Shown: positions 43,441 through 51,854, counted from the stretch's first letter. The stretch: 64,000 nt of DNA from Halosegnis marinus (GCF_029338355.1 NZ_CP119802.1:1240001-1304000); one strand, 5' to 3'. Program-made: numbers and translations. Notes: generated from the letters alone by a model not told the origin.

Positions 43441-44085
43441 ATGGGGCTGCTCGACACCATCCGGCAGGCGCTGGGGCTGGCCGCGGAGGCCGACGCGACC
43501 CGCGCCGCCGACCCCGAGGACCTGTTCGCGCTCTCGACCGCGTACGTGACGATGGAGGCCGAACTCGACTACGAGCCGGCCGGCGAGGCCGCGCTCTGCT
43601 TCTCGGGGGTGGACTCGACGGCCTTCGCCGCGGCCCGCGACGAGGTCGACGCGGTCCTCGACGCGGGCGAGGCGGAGACGGGCACCGCCTTCGAGTTCCG
43701 CACGGACGCGCACGGCTACGACTGGGTCGTCCTCGCCGACGAGGACTTCGAGGACCTCGTGACGAGCGCGCACTTCGCCGCCGACACGATGATAGAGGCC
43801 GGCTTCGGCTCCAGACTGCTCGCGGCGGCGTTCGCGTTCGACCACACGCGGACGGGCGCGACCGGCTACTGGCTCTACTCGTTCCGGCGCGGGAGCTACT
43901 ACCCGTTCGTGCCGAGCGGGGGCCGCGAGCGCGACTCGTCGGCGGAGTTCAAGCTCGAGTCCGTGCTCGATGGCGAACTCACGGTCGAGGACGACAAGGG
44001 GTACTGGTACCCGCTGTGGCCCGAGGGGGACGCGTACCCGTGGGGTCGCCCGCTCGCCGCCGAACGCGAACGCGAGACGAACTAA
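43441..44085 (+). CDS. pspAB: PspA-associated protein PspAB
   Basis: The 214-aa protein starts at the ATG that directly follows the htpX TAA. It has a single alpha/beta domain rich in acidic residues, with landmarks MGLLDTIRQALGL at the N-terminus, ALCFSGVDSTAFAAARDEVDAVL and DYGW-like HGYDWVVLADEDFEDLV. A C-terminal WYPLWPEGDAYPWGRPLA follows. Such proteins are co-encoded with PspA/IM30 or HtpX in haloarchaea and are thought to act with them in membrane repair. There is no catalytic motif that I can identify. Confidence 0.82.
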   Translation: MGLLDTIRQALGLAAEADATRAADPEDLFALSTAYVTMEAELDYEPAGEAALCFSGVDSTAFAAARDEVDAVLDAGEAETGTAFEFRTDAHGYDWVVLADEDFEDLVTSAHFAADTMIEAGFGSRLLAAAFAFDHTRTGATGYWLYSFRRGSYYPFVPSGGRERDSSAEFKLESVLDGELTVEDDKGYWYPLWPEGDAYPWGRPLAAERERETN

Positions 44086-44164
44086 GCGGTTTGAACCTCC
44101 GGTCCTCCCGAGAACCGCGGGCCTTTCGCCCGGCGCTTTCACTTCCACTACGCTGTTAACGTGG

Positions 44165-44174
44165 GTTTATATCC
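44165..44174 (+). promoter_or_regulatory. TATA box of radA
   Basis: GTTTATATCC is centred 27 nt before ATG 44196; a GTTAAC hexamer lies 4 nt further upstream (44155-44160). Confidence 0.65.
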
Positions 44175-44195
44175 CCGGACGCACAAGTCGGGGAC

Positions 44196-45230
44196 ATGGC
44201 CGCAAGTCAAGACCTCGAGGACCTCCCCGGCGTCGGACCCGCGACGGCGGACAAGCTCCAGGAGAACGGCTACGACTCCTATCAGTCCATCGCCGTCGCG
44301 TCGCCCGCCGAACTGTCGAACAAGGCCGACGTCGGCGAGTCCTCGGCCTCCGACATCATCAACGCCGCCCGCGAGGCCGCAGACATCGGTGGCTTCGAGA
44401 CCGGCTCCAGCGTACTCGCGCGCCGCGAGGAGATCGGCAAGCTGGAGTGGCTCATCCCGGAGATCGACGACATGCTCGGCGGCGGCGTCGAGACGCAGTC
44501 CATCACCGAGGTGTACGGCGAGTTCGGCGCCGGCAAGTCGCAGGTCACCCACCAGCTCGCGGTAAACGTCCAGCTCCAGGCCGAGCAGGGCGGCCTCCAC
44601 GGCCGCTGTGTGTTCATCGACTCGGAGGACACGTTCCGCCCCGAGCGCATCGACGAGATGGTGCGCGGGCTCGACGACGACGTCATCGACGCGGAGCTCG
44701 AACACCGCGAGATAGAAGGGAGCGCCGCCGACGAGGAGGCGCTGGAGGCGCTCGTCGAGGACGTCCTCGACAAGATCCACGTCGCGAAGGCGTTCAACTC
44801 CAACCACCAGATACTCCTCGCGGAGAAGGCGCTGGAGATATCGAAGGAACACGAGGACGACGAGTACCCCGTCCGCCTGCTGTGTGTGGACTCGCTCACC
44901 GCGCACTTCCGCGCCGAGTACGTCGGTCGCGGCGAACTCGCGAACCGCCAGCAGAAGCTCAACAAGCACCTCCACGACCTCGACCGCGTCGGGAACCTCT
45001 ACAACGCGGCCGTGCTCGTCACGAACCAGGTGCAGTCGAACCCGGACGCCTTCTTCGGCGACCCGACCAAGCCCATCGGCGGCAACATCCTCGGGCACAA
45101 GTCCACGTTCCGGATGTACCTCAAGAAGTCGAAGGGGAACAAGCGCATCGTGAAGCTCGTCGACGCGCCGAACCTCCCCGACGGCGAGGCCGTCATGCGC
45201 GTCGAGAACGCGGGGCTCAAGCCCGAGTAG
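44196..45230 (+). CDS. radA: DNA repair and recombination protein RadA
   Basis: The 344-aa archaeal RecA/Rad51 homologue has a N-terminal helix-hairpin-helix domain ([20 protein letters not shown], about 7-26). Walker A GEFGAGKS is at 108-115, Walker [16 protein letters not shown] at about 227-241, and the L2/DNA-binding region is [20 protein letters not shown]. It forms ATP-dependent filaments on ssDNA and drives strand exchange. No intein interrupts it, although radA inteins are known in some haloarchaea. It is monocistronic with a strong promoter. Confidence 0.97.
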   Translation: MAASQDLEDLPGVGPATADKLQENGYDSYQSIAVASPAELSNKADVGESSASDIINAAREAADIGGFETGSSVLARREEIGKLEWLIPEIDDMLGGGVETQSITEVYGEFGAGKSQVTHQLAVNVQLQAEQGGLHGRCVFIDSEDTFRPERIDEMVRGLDDDVIDAELEHREIEGSAADEEALEALVEDVLDKIHVAKAFNSNHQILLAEKALEISKEHEDDEYPVRLLCVDSLTAHFRAEYVGRGELANRQQKLNKHLHDLDRVGNLYNAAVLVTNQVQSNPDAFFGDPTKPIGGNILGHKSTFRMYLKKSKGNKRIVKLVDAPNLPDGEAVMRVENAGLKPE

Positions 45231-45258
45231 CCCGCCGGTCGCTCCCTCCCGGCGCCGC

Positions 45259-45262
45259 TTTT
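45259..45262 (+). terminator. T-tract after radA
   Basis: TTTT follows a GC-rich stretch 28-32 nt beyond the radA stop, in a gap otherwise almost without T runs. Archaeal termination uses such tracts. No stable hairpin is evident. Confidence 0.3.
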
Positions 45263-45300
45263 CCCGTACACCCAAGCCGCCCGCCCCCGAAGCGGCGGCC

Positions 45301-46182
45301 ATGCTCGATTCCTCGACGCGCGAACTGCTGTGTCTGTGGGCCGCCCGCGAGCGCGGCGTCCTCGACGCCCTCGCCACCGAGGCCGGCACCCCCGCCGACG
45401 TGGCCGACACCGCGGGCGTGGACCCGGCCGCCGCGGACGCGTTCGTGACCGCGCTCGCCGACGCCGGCTACGTCGAGCGGGTCGGCGACGAGTACGAGCC
45501 GACGAACCGCCTGCTGGGCTTCCTCACGAAGACGGACCTCCGTTCAGTCGGCTCGCTCCCGGCCGCGCTCGACGCCGTGGACGGGTGGGTCGCGCTCGGC
45601 GAGGGCGACTCCTTCGAGTCGCCCGACGCGCTCCGCAACGACCTCGGCGCGCAGTGGGCGACCGACGAGGCGACGGTCCGCGCGGCCGTCACGGCCGCGA
45701 TTCGCGCGGCTCCCGGGGCCGACGCCGCGGCCGTCGTCGGCGACGGCCCCGGGCGCCACGCCCGGGACCTGCTCGCGCGCGGTCTCGACGCGACGATCGT
45801 CGAGACGCCCGCCCGTGCCGACGCCGTCGAACCCCTGCTGTCCCCGACGGCCGTTCGACTCGAAGCCGGGGGGCCGGAGGCGATACCCGACGCGGACCTC
45901 GTTCTCCTCCCCGGCTTCCTCGAACGTCACGACGACCCGGCGTGTGAGCGGTGGCTGGCCGCGGCCGCCGAGGCCGCGCCGGTCGTCGTCGCGGTCGGCC
46001 CTCTCCGCGACCGCTCGTCCGGCGGGGCGCTCGCCGACCTCGAAGCCGTCGCGCGGGGCGAAGGGCGGGTACGCCCCGCCGCCGCCGTCCGGGGATTGTT
46101 CGCGGCGGCCGGCCTCGACTGCGCGGTCGAGGCCGTCCCCGGAACGCCCCTGTTCGCCGCCGTCGGGCGTCGGGTTCAATAG
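45301..46182 (+). CDS. winged-helix plus SAM-methyltransferase-like protein
   Basis: The 293-aa protein has a winged-helix dimerisation domain (about 1-75: SSTRELLCLWAARERGVLDALATEAGTPADVADTAGVDPAAADAFVTALADAGYVE). A Rossmann-like C-terminal half follows, in which AAVVGDGPGRHARDLLARGLDATIVETP (about 140-167) is the SAM-binding motif I equivalent. The layout resembles plant-type O-methyltransferases, but the remaining motifs are weak, so methyltransferase activity is uncertain. It ends 21 nt before pcm, and the two are probably co-transcribed. Confidence 0.72.
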   Translation: MLDSSTRELLCLWAARERGVLDALATEAGTPADVADTAGVDPAAADAFVTALADAGYVERVGDEYEPTNRLLGFLTKTDLRSVGSLPAALDAVDGWVALGEGDSFESPDALRNDLGAQWATDEATVRAAVTAAIRAAPGADAAAVVGDGPGRHARDLLARGLDATIVETPARADAVEPLLSPTAVRLEAGGPEAIPDADLVLLPGFLERHDDPACERWLAAAAEAAPVVVAVGPLRDRSSGGALADLEAVARGEGRVRPAAAVRGLFAAAGLDCAVEAVPGTPLFAAVGRRVQ

Positions 46183-46203
46183 CGTTCGCGCCGGAGTCAG
46201 AAC

Positions 46204-46947
46204 ATGGACCCGGCGGTACTGCGCGACGACATGGTGGACAGCCTCGAACACGAGGCGAAGGGCGTCGTCCGCAGCGAGCGCGTCTCCGCGGCGATGCGGG
46301 CGGTCCCCCGCGAGCCGTTCGTGAACGACGAGTCGGTCGCGTACGCCGACCGCACGGACGAACGACTGGGGACGCGCGTGCTCGCCCCCTCCGACGCGGC
46401 CCGCCTGCTCGAAGCCGTCGCGCCCGAGCCGGACGACACCGTCCTCGTGGTCGGCGTCGGCGTCGGCTACACCGCGGCCGTCATCGCGGAGGTGGTCGGC
46501 GCGCGCAACGTCCACGCCGTCGATATCGACCGCCGGCTCGTGTACGAGGCGCGCTCGAACCTCCGCGAAGCGGGCTACGAGGCCGTCCTCGTCGACTGCC
46601 GCGACGGGACCGACGGCCTCCCCGAGTACGCCCCCTACGACCGCGTCCTCGTGGAAGCCGCCGCCATCGAGCCGCCGCGCCGCCTGCTCGCGCAGTTGGC
46701 CGACGACGGCCGTCTCGTTCTTCCCTTAGGGGGGAGCACGCAGACGCTCACGGTCGTCGGTCCGGAGGGCGGCGACCGCGAACGGCTGGGCATGGTCGCG
46801 TTCGCGCCGATGCTCGTGGAGGGCGAACAGGCGTCCACGCTCGAACGCAACCGCACCCGCCGCGAGGACTCCGAACACGCCCGCCGCGCCGCCGAGCGCC
46901 GCCGCGGCTGGGAACAGGAGTGGATCGACTGGGACGACGCGCTCTGA
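46204..46947 (+). CDS. pcm: protein-L-isoaspartate O-methyltransferase
   Basis: The 247-aa protein is a PCMT-family protein. The N-terminal MRAVPREPFVNDESVAYAD resembles the substrate-binding VPRExF segment of PIMT. SAM-binding motif I is VLVVGVGVGYTAAVIAEVVG (about 80-99), then NVHAVDIDRRLVYEARSNL. The C-terminal 40 residues are arginine-rich helices beyond the classical PIMT length. It repairs isoaspartyl residues in damaged proteins. Cysteine and DGxxGLPEYAPYDRVLVEAAA are typical. It abuts the convergent pcp gene with zero spacing. Confidence 0.88.
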   Translation: MDPAVLRDDMVDSLEHEAKGVVRSERVSAAMRAVPREPFVNDESVAYADRTDERLGTRVLAPSDAARLLEAVAPEPDDTVLVVGVGVGYTAAVIAEVVGARNVHAVDIDRRLVYEARSNLREAGYEAVLVDCRDGTDGLPEYAPYDRVLVEAAAIEPPRRLLAQLADDGRLVLPLGGSTQTLTVVGPEGGDRERLGMVAFAPMLVEGEQASTLERNRTRREDSEHARRAAERRRGWEQEWIDWDDAL

Positions 46948-47580
46948 CTACAGGCCGGTCCCTATCGCGAGCCGTATCGCCCGTTCCTGCACGTCGAGCG
47001 GCAAGCTCGCCGGTACCGACCCACCCCGTGTCGCTCCGTTCTCCCGCCCCTGCGCCACGGCCCCCTCCGGGTCGAAGGGGAGGTGGACGAAGCCGACGCG
47101 GGCGTCGTACCCCTCCGTCTCGACGAGGTGGCGGCCCGTGTACAGCGCGTCGTTACAGAGGTGGGTGCCGGCCGTGTTCGACAGCCGCGCGGGGATGCCC
47201 GCGTCGAGCAGTTCCGCCACGACGGCGGTCGTCGGTAGGGTCGCGAAGTAGGCCGCCGGCCCGCCGGCGATGCGCTCGTCCGCGGGGTCGCGCTCGGCGT
47301 TGTCGGGCGTCGTCACCGCGTCCGCGACGTTGACGCCGACGCGCTCGACCCGGATACCGGGCGTGCCGCCCGCGAGGCCCGTCGCCACGAGCAGGTCGGG
47401 GTCGTGCTCGTCGAGGAGCGCGGTCAGTTCCGCCCGGATCCCGTCGAACTCGACCGGGAGGACGCGGCCGACGACCGACTCGCCGCGGACGGTCGCGCCG
47501 TCCACGCGCTCGGCGACGGCGGCGCTGGGGTTGCGGTCGAACTCGCCGAACGGCTCGTAGCCGGTGACGACGACGGTCAC
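46948..47580 (-). CDS. pcp: pyroglutamyl-peptidase I
   Basis: The 210-aa C15-family cysteine peptidase removes N-terminal pyroglutamate. It shows TGYEPFGEFDRNPS at the N-terminus, E79-R80 in VERVGVNVADA, the catalytic C142 in SNTAGTHLCNDALY and H166 in FVHLPFDPE. The start is GTG at 47580, which aligns with the usual first strand. Upstream codons are family-unrelated. GGTATGCAC 25-33 nt upstream is a likely TATA, and it overlaps one arm of a 12-bp inverted repeat shared with the divergent gene. Confidence 0.9.
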   Translation of the reverse strand: MTVVVTGYEPFGEFDRNPSAAVAERVDGATVRGESVVGRVLPVEFDGIRAELTALLDEHDPDLLVATGLAGGTPGIRVERVGVNVADAVTTPDNAERDPADERIAGGPAAYFATLPTTAVVAELLDAGIPARLSNTAGTHLCNDALYTGRHLVETEGYDARVGFVHLPFDPEGAVAQGRENGATRGGSVPASLPLDVQERAIRLAIGTGL

Positions 47581-47601
47581 GGCGTTCCTCCGTGCGCGGA
47601 T

Positions 47602-47704
47602 GTGTGCATACCCGTTCGTTCGGCCGCGGGAACGAAAGCCCTCGTGTGCCGGGCGTCCGACGCGGGTTTTTGTACGTCGGGGGGAACGTCGTGGGTATGC
47701 ACAC
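47602..47704. repeat. 12-bp inverted repeat in the pcp divergent intergenic region
   Basis: GTGTGCATACCC (47602-47613) and GGGTATGCACAC (47693-47704) are exact reverse complements 79 bp apart. One arm overlaps the pcp TATA region, and the other ends just before the GTG starts of the divergent 101-aa protein gene. Confidence 0.55.
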
Positions 47705-47715
47705 GGGTGGTCGCG

Positions 47716-48021
47716 GTGGGTGAGCGCGGCATCCCCATCGAGGTGACGGTGGCCGACGAGGGCGACGAGCGCCCTTCCGTGGTCGCCGACTCCCGACTCG
47801 ACGTGGCCGTGGACGGCCGCCTCTACCCGACCGCCGAACTCGCAGACGGCGGCTACCTCGCGTGGTGGTTCGACGCCGGCGACACCCCCGCGCCCGACTC
47901 GGAGGTGACGACCGAGTGGGTGGCCGCGCCGACGCGCTTCCTCGCCGCGGCGACCCTCCGCGAGCTGTGGGAGGACCCTGCGGCGTTCGACCGCATCGCC
48001 GAGCGCAACGCGACCACGTGA
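47716..48021 (+). CDS. hypothetical acidic protein
   Basis: This protein of about 101 aa is D/E-rich (GIPIEVTVADEGDERPSVVADSRLDVAVDGRLYPTAELADGGYLAWWFDAGD...). Two Trp residues and a C-terminal helix RFLAAATLRELWEDPAAFDRIAER are present. I do not recognise the family. The start is uncertain: GTG 47716 is taken, GTG 47707 is also in frame. ATG 47697 is out of frame and opens only an eight-codon reading frame. A GTTTTTGTAC element 40-50 nt upstream may be the TATA. Confidence 0.55.
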   Translation: MGERGIPIEVTVADEGDERPSVVADSRLDVAVDGRLYPTAELADGGYLAWWFDAGDTPAPDSEVTTEWVAAPTRFLAAATLRELWEDPAAFDRIAERNATT

Positions 48022-48073
48022 AACCGCGACACGCCACCGCCGTCCTTTTGTCCGCCGCCGGCCGCGAGCGAGT

Positions 48074-49600
48074 GTGTCCGACGCCGACGAGGAGTACGCC
48101 GACCCCGCGGACGCGCGACTCGCCGACGCCTTAGAGCGGGTCGCACACGGCGCGGTCGTCTCCGTCCCCAGCGTCCTCGTCGAGCGCGGGCTGACCGTCG
48201 TGTTCACGGCGCTGCTCACCAACGGCTTCTCCGCGGGCGCCTACGGGCTGTTCGTCCTCGCCCGACGCTGTCAGCACTTCCTCGTCTCCGTCTGCGGCGG
48301 CTTCGGCACCGGGCTGAGCCGCTACCTCCCGAACGCCGACTCGGACGCCGAGCGGGACCTCGTGGCGACGTTCGGTTCGCTGCTCACCGTCGCCGGGGCC
48401 GTCGTCCTCGGCGGCGCGCTCTACCTCGCGGCCCCGACGGTCGGCGCGATAGCCGACAAGGGCGCGGCGTTCGAACTGTACGTCCGGGTGTTCGCGCTCG
48501 CGCTCCCGGCCACCGTCGTCCTCCAGGCCGCCGCCGGCCTCCTGCGCGGGCTGGAGGAGGTCGGGGCGCTGAACCTCACACAGCGGGTCGGCTTCCCGGC
48601 GCTCCAACTCGGCGTCGCGGGCCTCGGGCTGGCGACCGACAGCCTGCTCGTCGTCGCCGTCGGCGCGCCGCTGGTCGCGGCCGCCGCGGGGCTGGCCGCG
48701 GTCGGCTGGCTCGGCCGCGAGCGCGGTCTCCGCCCCCGCCTGCGCGGCCCGGACGCCCGCGCCCTCCACCGCCGCTACGCCGAGTACACCGCTCCCGTCC
48801 TCGCCGGGACCGTCCCGACGACCATCCAGCGGCTCGGCTTCTACCCGCTCATCGCCGTCCTGCTGACGGGGACGGCGGGCGCGGTGTTCGCCGTCGGCGT
48901 CCTGCTCGGCGGCCTCGTCCGCCTCCCGCTCGTCGGCATCAACCAGTTCATGCCGCCCGTCGCCGCGGCGCTCCACGGCGAGGACCACCGCGAGGCGCTC
49001 TCGCGGCTCTACGGCGCGACCAGCCGGCTGGTGCTCGTCGGCGTCACCGGACTCTCGGTTCCCGTGGTCGTCTTCCGCGTCGAGACGATGGCGCTGTTCG
49101 GCGAGACGTTCGTCCGTTACGCGTACCTCCTGCCGGCGTTCGTCGTCGCACAGTGGGTCGCCTGCGCCGCCGGCAGCGTCGGCATCCTGCTGATGATGAC
49201 CGATCACCAGCGCGCGCTGCTGGTCGTCAACTCCGCCATCACCGCCGGCCTCGTGGTCGTCTCGATACCCCTGACGCTCGAATACGGCATCGCGGGCGTC
49301 GTCGCCTCCTACCTGCTGATGCTCACGGTGAACAACGTCCTCGAAGTCGCCGTGCTCTACCGGCTGGAGGGGCTGCAGCCGCTCACGCGGGCGCACGCCA
49401 AGCCGCTCCTCGCGGCGGTGCCGCTCACGGCCGTTGCGCTCGCCGCGCGGGCCCTCGTGCCCGGCGCGCCGGGTGCGCTCGTTGGCTCCCTGCTCGGCCT
49501 CGCGGTGTACGCCGCGGCGCTGCTGTGGCTCGGGTTCGCCCCGGCCGAGCGGCGGCTGGTCGGCGCGCTCGCCGACCGCTACCGCGCGGCTATCCCCTGA
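48074..49600 (+). CDS. oligosaccharide flippase/polysaccharide biosynthesis membrane protein (MOP superfamily)
   Basis: The 508-aa integral membrane protein has 12-14 spans in the MATE/Wzx-like MOP fold. The N-terminal GAVVSVPSVLVERGLTVVFTALLTNGFSAGAYGLFVLARR and the middle ...TIQRLGFYPLIAVLLTGTAGAVFAVGVLLGGLVRLPLVGINQFMPPVAAALHGE resemble lipid-linked oligosaccharide flippases. It probably translocates lipid-linked sugars for N-glycosylation or surface polymers. No glycosyltransferase gene is adjacent. The start is GTG 48074. It overlaps the 3' end of the next, convergent gene by 11 nt. Confidence 0.85.
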   Translation: MSDADEEYADPADARLADALERVAHGAVVSVPSVLVERGLTVVFTALLTNGFSAGAYGLFVLARRCQHFLVSVCGGFGTGLSRYLPNADSDAERDLVATFGSLLTVAGAVVLGGALYLAAPTVGAIADKGAAFELYVRVFALALPATVVLQAAAGLLRGLEEVGALNLTQRVGFPALQLGVAGLGLATDSLLVVAVGAPLVAAAAGLAAVGWLGRERGLRPRLRGPDARALHRRYAEYTAPVLAGTVPTTIQRLGFYPLIAVLLTGTAGAVFAVGVLLGGLVRLPLVGINQFMPPVAAALHGEDHREALSRLYGATSRLVLVGVTGLSVPVVVFRVETMALFGETFVRYAYLLPAFVVAQWVACAAGSVGILLMMTDHQRALLVVNSAITAGLVVVSIPLTLEYGIAGVVASYLLMLTVNNVLEVAVLYRLEGLQPLTRAHAKPLLAAVPLTAVALAARALVPGAPGALVGSLLGLAVYAAALLWLGFAPAERRLVGALADRYRAAIP

Positions 49601-50033
49601 CGACGAGCAGGTCGGTGTTGGCCCGCCGGTCGACGTACCGGGACCCGGAGGGCGGCTTCACCTCGAACGCGACCGTCCCGTCCGCCTGGTTCGGCCCGAG
49701 CGACGGGTCGATGTCGAACGTCGCCACGCCCGAGGCGTTCGTCCGCGCCGTCGCCACCCCGTCCAGCCGCGCGGAGTCGCCGCGCGCGATGACGGTGGCG
49801 TTCGACACCGGCGCGCCGCCGGGACCGACCACGGTCACGGCGACGCTCCCGTCGCCCGGGGCCGTGACCTCCGGCTGGGGCCGCACGTCGAGTTCGGAGA
49901 CCCCGACTGCCGACAGCCCCGACAGCATGTTCATCATCACCGACAGCGACGCGACGCCGACGACGAGCGCGACGACGAGTCGAACCGGCAGTCCCTCGAT
50001 GGCGCGCTCGTCCGACAGCAGTGTCTCGAACAC
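49590..50033 (-). CDS. pilin-like membrane-anchored protein with carboxypeptidase-regulatory-like (DUF7382-like) domain
   Basis: The 147-aa protein opens with ERAIEGLPVRLVVALVVGVASLSVMMNML. This charged start followed by one hydrophobic helix (about 15-33) resembles type IV pilin/archaellin-like N-termini, but no clear peptidase cleavage motif is seen. A beta-sandwich (SVAVTVVGPGGAPVSNATVIARGDSARLDG..., about 65-130) of the CarboxypepD_reg/CARDB type follows. It is likely a surface- or membrane-anchored protein. The start is GTG at 50033. It is divergent from a HerA-like ATPase gene 74 nt away. Confidence 0.7.
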   Translation of the reverse strand: MFETLLSDERAIEGLPVRLVVALVVGVASLSVMMNMLSGLSAVGVSELDVRPQPEVTAPGDGSVAVTVVGPGGAPVSNATVIARGDSARLDGVATARTNASGVATFDIDPSLGPNQADGTVAFEVKPPSGSRYVDRRANTDLLVVRG

Positions 50034-50107
50034 GGGGGCGGTGGGCCCGTTCTCTCACATAAACCCGCGTCCGGGGGTTCAAGGCCGATGCCGCGGCCAC
50101 CCGCCCC

Positions 50108-51115
50108 GTGACCGTCATCGGACGCCGCGAGGGCGACGGGCCGGCGCTCCCGCTCGGCCGCTACCGAGCGCGCGACGGGAGCGCGGGCGCGCGGGTGCGG
50201 CTGGACTGTGCCCGCCCCCACGCGGCCTGTGTCGTCGGCAAACGCGGCAGCGGGAAGTCGAACACCCTCGCCGTGCTCGCCGAAGGCTTGTGCGGGGTCG
50301 CGGGCGCGGTCCCGGTCGTGGTCGACCCGATGGGCGCGTTCCGGGGACTCCGCGGGGCGGGCGCGACCGTCCGCGAGCCGCGGGTCCGGGCCGACGCGAT
50401 ACCGCCCGCCGAGTGGCCCGGCCTCGTCGGCCTCGACGCGACGACCGGGTCCGGGGCGCTCGTGGCGGCGGCCGCCCGCGCGACCGGGACGCTCGCCGGG
50501 ATGTGTGACCACGTCGCCGGGAGCGACGCGTCCCCGGACACGTGCCGCGTCGCGGGAACCCGCCTCGCCCGGGCCCGGGAGTGGGACGTCTTCGACCCGG
50601 CGGGCCTCGCGGCCCCGACGGAGCCGACGGTGCTCGACCTCGCCGGAGTGCCGGAGCGGGCGGCCAACGCCGTCGTCCGGGCCGTCGCGGCGGGGCTGTA
50701 CGAGCGCCGGGTCGCGGACGAGGGACCGCTCCCGTGGCTCCTCGTGGACGAGGCCCACGCCTTCCTCGGCGGGGCGGCACGCCCGGCGCTCGACCGCCTG
50801 CTCACGCGGGGCCGCGCGCCGGGCGTCTCCGTCGTCCTCGCCACCCAGCGGCCCGACGCGCTCCCCGCGACCGCCGTCTCGCAGGCCGACCTGCTCGTCG
50901 CCCACCGGCTGACCGGCCGGGCCGACACCGGGGCCGTCGCCGGCGCGCGCGGCGCGTACGTGGACGGTCCCGTCGCGGACCGCATCCCGGCGGGCGTCGG
51001 CGAGGCGCTCGTCTTCGACGACGCGACGGAGCGCGCCCACGGCGTCCGGGTCGCCGAACGGGCGACGCCCCACGGCGGCGGCGCGCCGCGGCTCGGAACC
51101 GACGGCTACGAGTAG
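50108..51115 (+). CDS. HerA/VirB4-like P-loop ATPase
   Basis: The 335-aa ATPase has Walker A VVGKRGSGKSNT (about 43-54), Walker B WLLVDEAHAFLGG (about 214-226) and an arginine/sensor segment VSVVLATQRPDALPATAVSQADLLVAHRLTGRAD (about 240-273). This is the HerA-FtsK superfamily. It lacks the N-terminal HAS barrel of HerA, and its length fits neither FtsK nor VirB4. A DNA pump or a membrane-complex motor are both possible. The pairing with the divergent pilin-like gene argues for the latter, but weakly. The start is GTG 50108. Confidence 0.78.
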   Translation: MTVIGRREGDGPALPLGRYRARDGSAGARVRLDCARPHAACVVGKRGSGKSNTLAVLAEGLCGVAGAVPVVVDPMGAFRGLRGAGATVREPRVRADAIPPAEWPGLVGLDATTGSGALVAAAARATGTLAGMCDHVAGSDASPDTCRVAGTRLARAREWDVFDPAGLAAPTEPTVLDLAGVPERAANAVVRAVAAGLYERRVADEGPLPWLLVDEAHAFLGGAARPALDRLLTRGRAPGVSVVLATQRPDALPATAVSQADLLVAHRLTGRADTGAVAGARGAYVDGPVADRIPAGVGEALVFDDATERAHGVRVAERATPHGGGAPRLGTDGYE

Positions 51116-51135
51116 GTCGCCCCGGAGTCGTGGGT

Positions 51136-51516
51136 ATGGACCGGGAGCGCGCGACGACGCTCGCGCTCGTCGCGGGGGGCGGGGCCGCGGGCGCGGTCTG
51201 TCGCCACGCCGTCGCCCTCGCGGCCGACGCGACGCTCCCCGCTGGGTTCCCCTTTGGAACGCTCGCGGCGAACGTCCTCGGCGCGTTCCTGCTCGGGGTG
51301 TTGCTGTACGAGCGTCGCCTCCGCGACGCGGTGCCCGCGCGGGTGCGGCTCGTCGCCGGCACTGGCTTCCTCTCCTCCTTTACCACCTACTCGACGTTCG
51401 CCGCCGAGACGGCGGCGCTGCCGCCCGCGCTCGCGGCCGGCAACGTCGCCGCGACCTACGCGCTCGGCTTCCTCGCCGTCGTCGGGGGACGGGCCGTGGC
51501 GGGGTGGCTGTCGTGA
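51136..51516 (+). CDS. crcB: fluoride exporter CrcB/Fluc, first of a pair
   Basis: The 126-aa protein has four spans and Fluc landmarks: GGGAAGAVCRHAVAL (about 13-27), GTLAANVLGAFLLGVLLYERR (about 42-62, containing the pore Asn) and the phenylalanine-box region GTGFLSSFTTYSTFAAE (about 76-92). It forms a double-barrelled channel that exports F-. Its stop overlaps the second crcB by GTGA. Paired crcB genes usually make a heterodimer of opposite topologies. Confidence 0.9.
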   Translation: MDRERATTLALVAGGGAAGAVCRHAVALAADATLPAGFPFGTLAANVLGAFLLGVLLYERRLRDAVPARVRLVAGTGFLSSFTTYSTFAAETAALPPALAAGNVAATYALGFLAVVGGRAVAGWLS

Positions 51517-51854
51517 TTCCACTGTTCGTCGCCGTCGGCGGGGCGGCGGGCGCGGTCTGTCGCCACCTCGTGAGCGAGCGCGTCGAGCGCGCGACGGCCG
51601 ACACGCTCGCCGTGAACACGCTCGGCAGTCTCATCTTGGGGGTCGTCCTCGCCGCGCCGGTCGGGGACGCCGCGGCGCTCGCGCTCGGGACCGGCTTCTG
51701 CGGCGCGTTCACGACGTTCTCGTCGTTCGCGTTCGAGACGGTTCGGCTGGCGGAGGACGGGTTCGTCCGCGCGGCGACGCGCAACGCCGTCGCGACGCTG
51801 GCGCTCGCGCTGCTCGGGGTCACGGTCGGAGGGCTGCTCGGCGGGCTGTTCTAG
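51513..51854 (+). CDS. crcB: fluoride exporter CrcB/Fluc, second of a pair
   Basis: The 113-aa Fluc subunit has PLFVAVGGAAGAVCRHLVSERV (about 3-24), DTLAVNTLGSLILGVVLAAPV with the conserved Asn, and GTGFCGAFTTFSSFAFETVRL (about 63-83). I start at GTG 51513, in the GTGA junction with the first gene; GTG 51504 is in frame and would add three residues. Its stop shares CTAG with the convergent response-regulator gene. Confidence 0.88.
   Translation: MIPLFVAVGGAAGAVCRHLVSERVERATADTLAVNTLGSLILGVVLAAPVGDAAALALGTGFCGAFTTFSSFAFETVRLAEDGFVRAATRNAVATLALALLGVTVGGLLGGLF

Noticed and set aside
44196-45230. Intein in radA (also checked: rpo genes, hel308, hef)
   Set aside because: All these proteins read through with normal family lengths and no splicing-domain sequence.
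47697-47723. An eight-codon ATG frame (leader peptide?) before the 101-aa gene
   Set aside because: It is too short and out of frame, and its TGA falls inside the main gene; nothing else supports attenuation.
51116-51135. Fluoride riboswitch before the crcB pair
   Set aside because: Only 20 nt separate the upstream stop from the crcB start, too little for the aptamer.
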